Below, in pieces: positions 63,211-64,000 of a DNA stretch of 64,000 nucleotides. Origin of the DNA: Metaclostridioides mangenotii (GTDB taxonomy: Bacteria; Bacillota; Clostridia; Peptostreptococcales; Peptostreptococcaceae); assembly GCF_018917235.1 (NCBI RefSeq), contig NZ_JAHLOF010000008.1, forward strand, positions 21,845 to 85,844. Direction: 5' to 3'. Numbering within the stretch: position 1 is the stretch's first letter; each line of letters begins with the position of its first letter. Both the position numbers and the translations under genes were made by a program. The notes under the pieces are model-generated. The model was not told where the DNA came from. It did no database searches and saw only the letters and a program-made list of their open reading frames with translations.

Positions 63211-63855
63211 AACTTTGATTTTCCTCATAAACACACCGAGCGTAGTTAATTTTTTTAGGTTTTGGATCTTAATTTAAATAAGGGTTAATGATTGAATTTT
63301 GAATGGATATGAGGAGGAAGTTGAGATCGTAGTTGTCTGGTTGATATAGGTTTTTGCTTAATCTTCCCCAAAACAAGCTTTAACGTAAGATGTCTTTAGG
63401 TTTTAGTTCTTAATCTAATGAAGGGTTAATGATTGTATTTCGAATTGATATGAGGGCGATATTAGTGAATGTAGTTATCTGGCTCGATTCGATAGCCAGT
63501 CTACAAGTAAATTTGATATAGGTTTTAACTTTGATCTTCTCAAAAACACAGCTTTAGTGTAAGAAGTCTTTAGATTTTGGGTTTAATCCAATGAAGGGTT
63601 AATGATCGCATTTCGAATTGATATGAGGGCGATGTTAGTGATTGTAGCTGTCTGGCGCAGTTTCTTAGCCAGTCTACAAGTAAATTTGATATAGGTTTTG
63701 ACTTTGATCTTCCCAAAAACAAAGCTTTAGTGTAAGAGTCTTTAGGTTTTAGTTCTTAATCTAATGAAGGGTTAATGATTGCATTTAGAATGGATATGAT
63801 GACGATGTTTGTGATTGTAGTTGTCTGGCGCTGTTTCTTAGCCAGCCTACAAGAA
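63211..63855. repeat. Tandem array of about four 173-bp repeats
   Basis: The marker AGGGTTAATG recurs at 63281, 63422, 63595 and 63768; the last intervals are exactly 173 bp. The first is 141 bp because a hairpin half is missing. Each full unit carries AACTTTGATCTTC, GATATGAGGGCGATG-like and CTGGC-N11-GCCAG segments. No ORF or protein family fits. It lies in the 3' flank of the 5S rRNA gene, leftward downstream of it. Confidence 0.85.
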
Positions 63856-63902
63856 CTAATTTCGTCATCATATACGTTCAAAAATTCAATCATTAACCCC
63901 TC
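63768..63902. repeat. Inverted terminal copy of the tandem repeat
   Basis: The first about 38 bp of the last unit (63768-63805) are repeated in inverted form at 63863-63902 (for example CGTCATCATAT and TCATTAACCCCT). The enclosed segment contains the CTGGC/GCCAG stem. The whole could fold as a large branched hairpin right after the 5S rRNA. Confidence 0.7.
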
Positions 63903-63933
63903 CACACATAAAAACAAAAACTAAAAAAGATTA

Positions 63934-64000
63934 CGCGGCTACGTCCTACTCTCCCAGGCAGTTTCCCACCAAGTACCATCAGCGCAAGAGAGCTTAACTT
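63934..64000 (-). rRNA. rrf: 5S ribosomal RNA, 3' part (cut by window end)
   Basis: Read leftward, AAGTTAAGCTCTCTTGCGC, GATGGTACTTGGTGGGAAAC and GGGAGAGTAGGACGTAGCC form the conserved 3' two thirds of bacterial 5S rRNA. The 5' part lies outside the window. It implies a leftward rRNA operon. The exact 3' end is approximate. Confidence 0.93.

Noticed and set aside
63211..63902. Array might be a CRISPR
   Set aside because: Units are 173 bp with diverged sequence throughout, there are no constant short repeats with unique spacers, and no cas genes lie in the window.

Overview
The window is AT-rich (roughly 30% GC by eye) DNA from an anaerobic, low-GC Firmicute. A proline reductase (prd) operon, a MetG T-box, RNase M5, SpoVG, SpmA/SpmB, anaerobic ribonucleotide reductase and CWB2 cell-wall repeats together suggest a Clostridia member related to the Peptostreptococcaceae (Clostridioides/Peptostreptococcus/Acetoanaerobium neighbourhood). 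The species cannot be fixed from the sequence, and spore-associated genes alone do not prove that it sporulates.

1-10.25 kb is the early/lysogeny end of an integrated prophage whose left part lies outside the window. A leftward early module carries a decayed Dam methylase, many tiny proteins, an ASCH/DUF3850 protein, a DnaD-like replication protein, a Bet-type recombinase, an excisionase-like protein and an ORF6N/ORF6C antirepressor. A rightward lysogeny module carries a cI-like repressor, an ImmA protease and a tyrosine integrase. Three 13-bp operators separate the two modules. A lone rightward two-TM gene with its own divergent XRE regulator sits inside the early module. The integrase end abuts a truncated second prepilin peptidase gene next to a complete short one and pilT.

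12.5-18.1 kb is a conserved housekeeping block (prs, glmU, spoVG, purR, then murC in the opposite direction). 18.2-21.8 kb is a MarR-regulated P-type cation ATPase unit. 21.9-27.2 kb holds an unknown anchored protein, an M20 peptidase, an unusual protein with a long acidic tract, rsmA and rnmV. 27.4-36.5 kb is an accessory stretch between rnmV and tatD: a thioredoxin-fold YyaL protein, an MBL hydrolase, an ATC-hydrolase-like protein, a MarR-nitroreductase-pirin unit, a YxeA protein and a CWB2 surface protein. 36.7-39.9 kb is tatD-metG under a methionine T-box. 40.1-53.6 kb contains spmA/spmB, pncB, an Lrp regulator, the conserved tmk-holB-ricT-trmN6-rsmI block, a PLP decarboxylase-like gene, a DUF378 protein, and nrdD/nrdG behind paired NrdR boxes. 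aspB follows at 53.9 kb.

55.2-62.8 kb is the proline reductase operon, read leftward as prdC, prdA, a 63-aa ORF, prdB, a prdD-prdE fusion and the activator prdR. A well-spaced sigma-54 promoter and an upstream palindrome precede prdC, matching the GAFTGA-type activator PrdR. PrdB and PrdC carry ordinary Cys codons where the selenoprotein versions use UGA. The PrdD/E protein is PrdA circularly permuted at the bond where PrdA is self-cleaved. The window ends with a terminator, an array of about four tandem 173-bp repeats with internal hairpins and an inverted terminal copy, and the 3' end of a leftward 5S rRNA gene.
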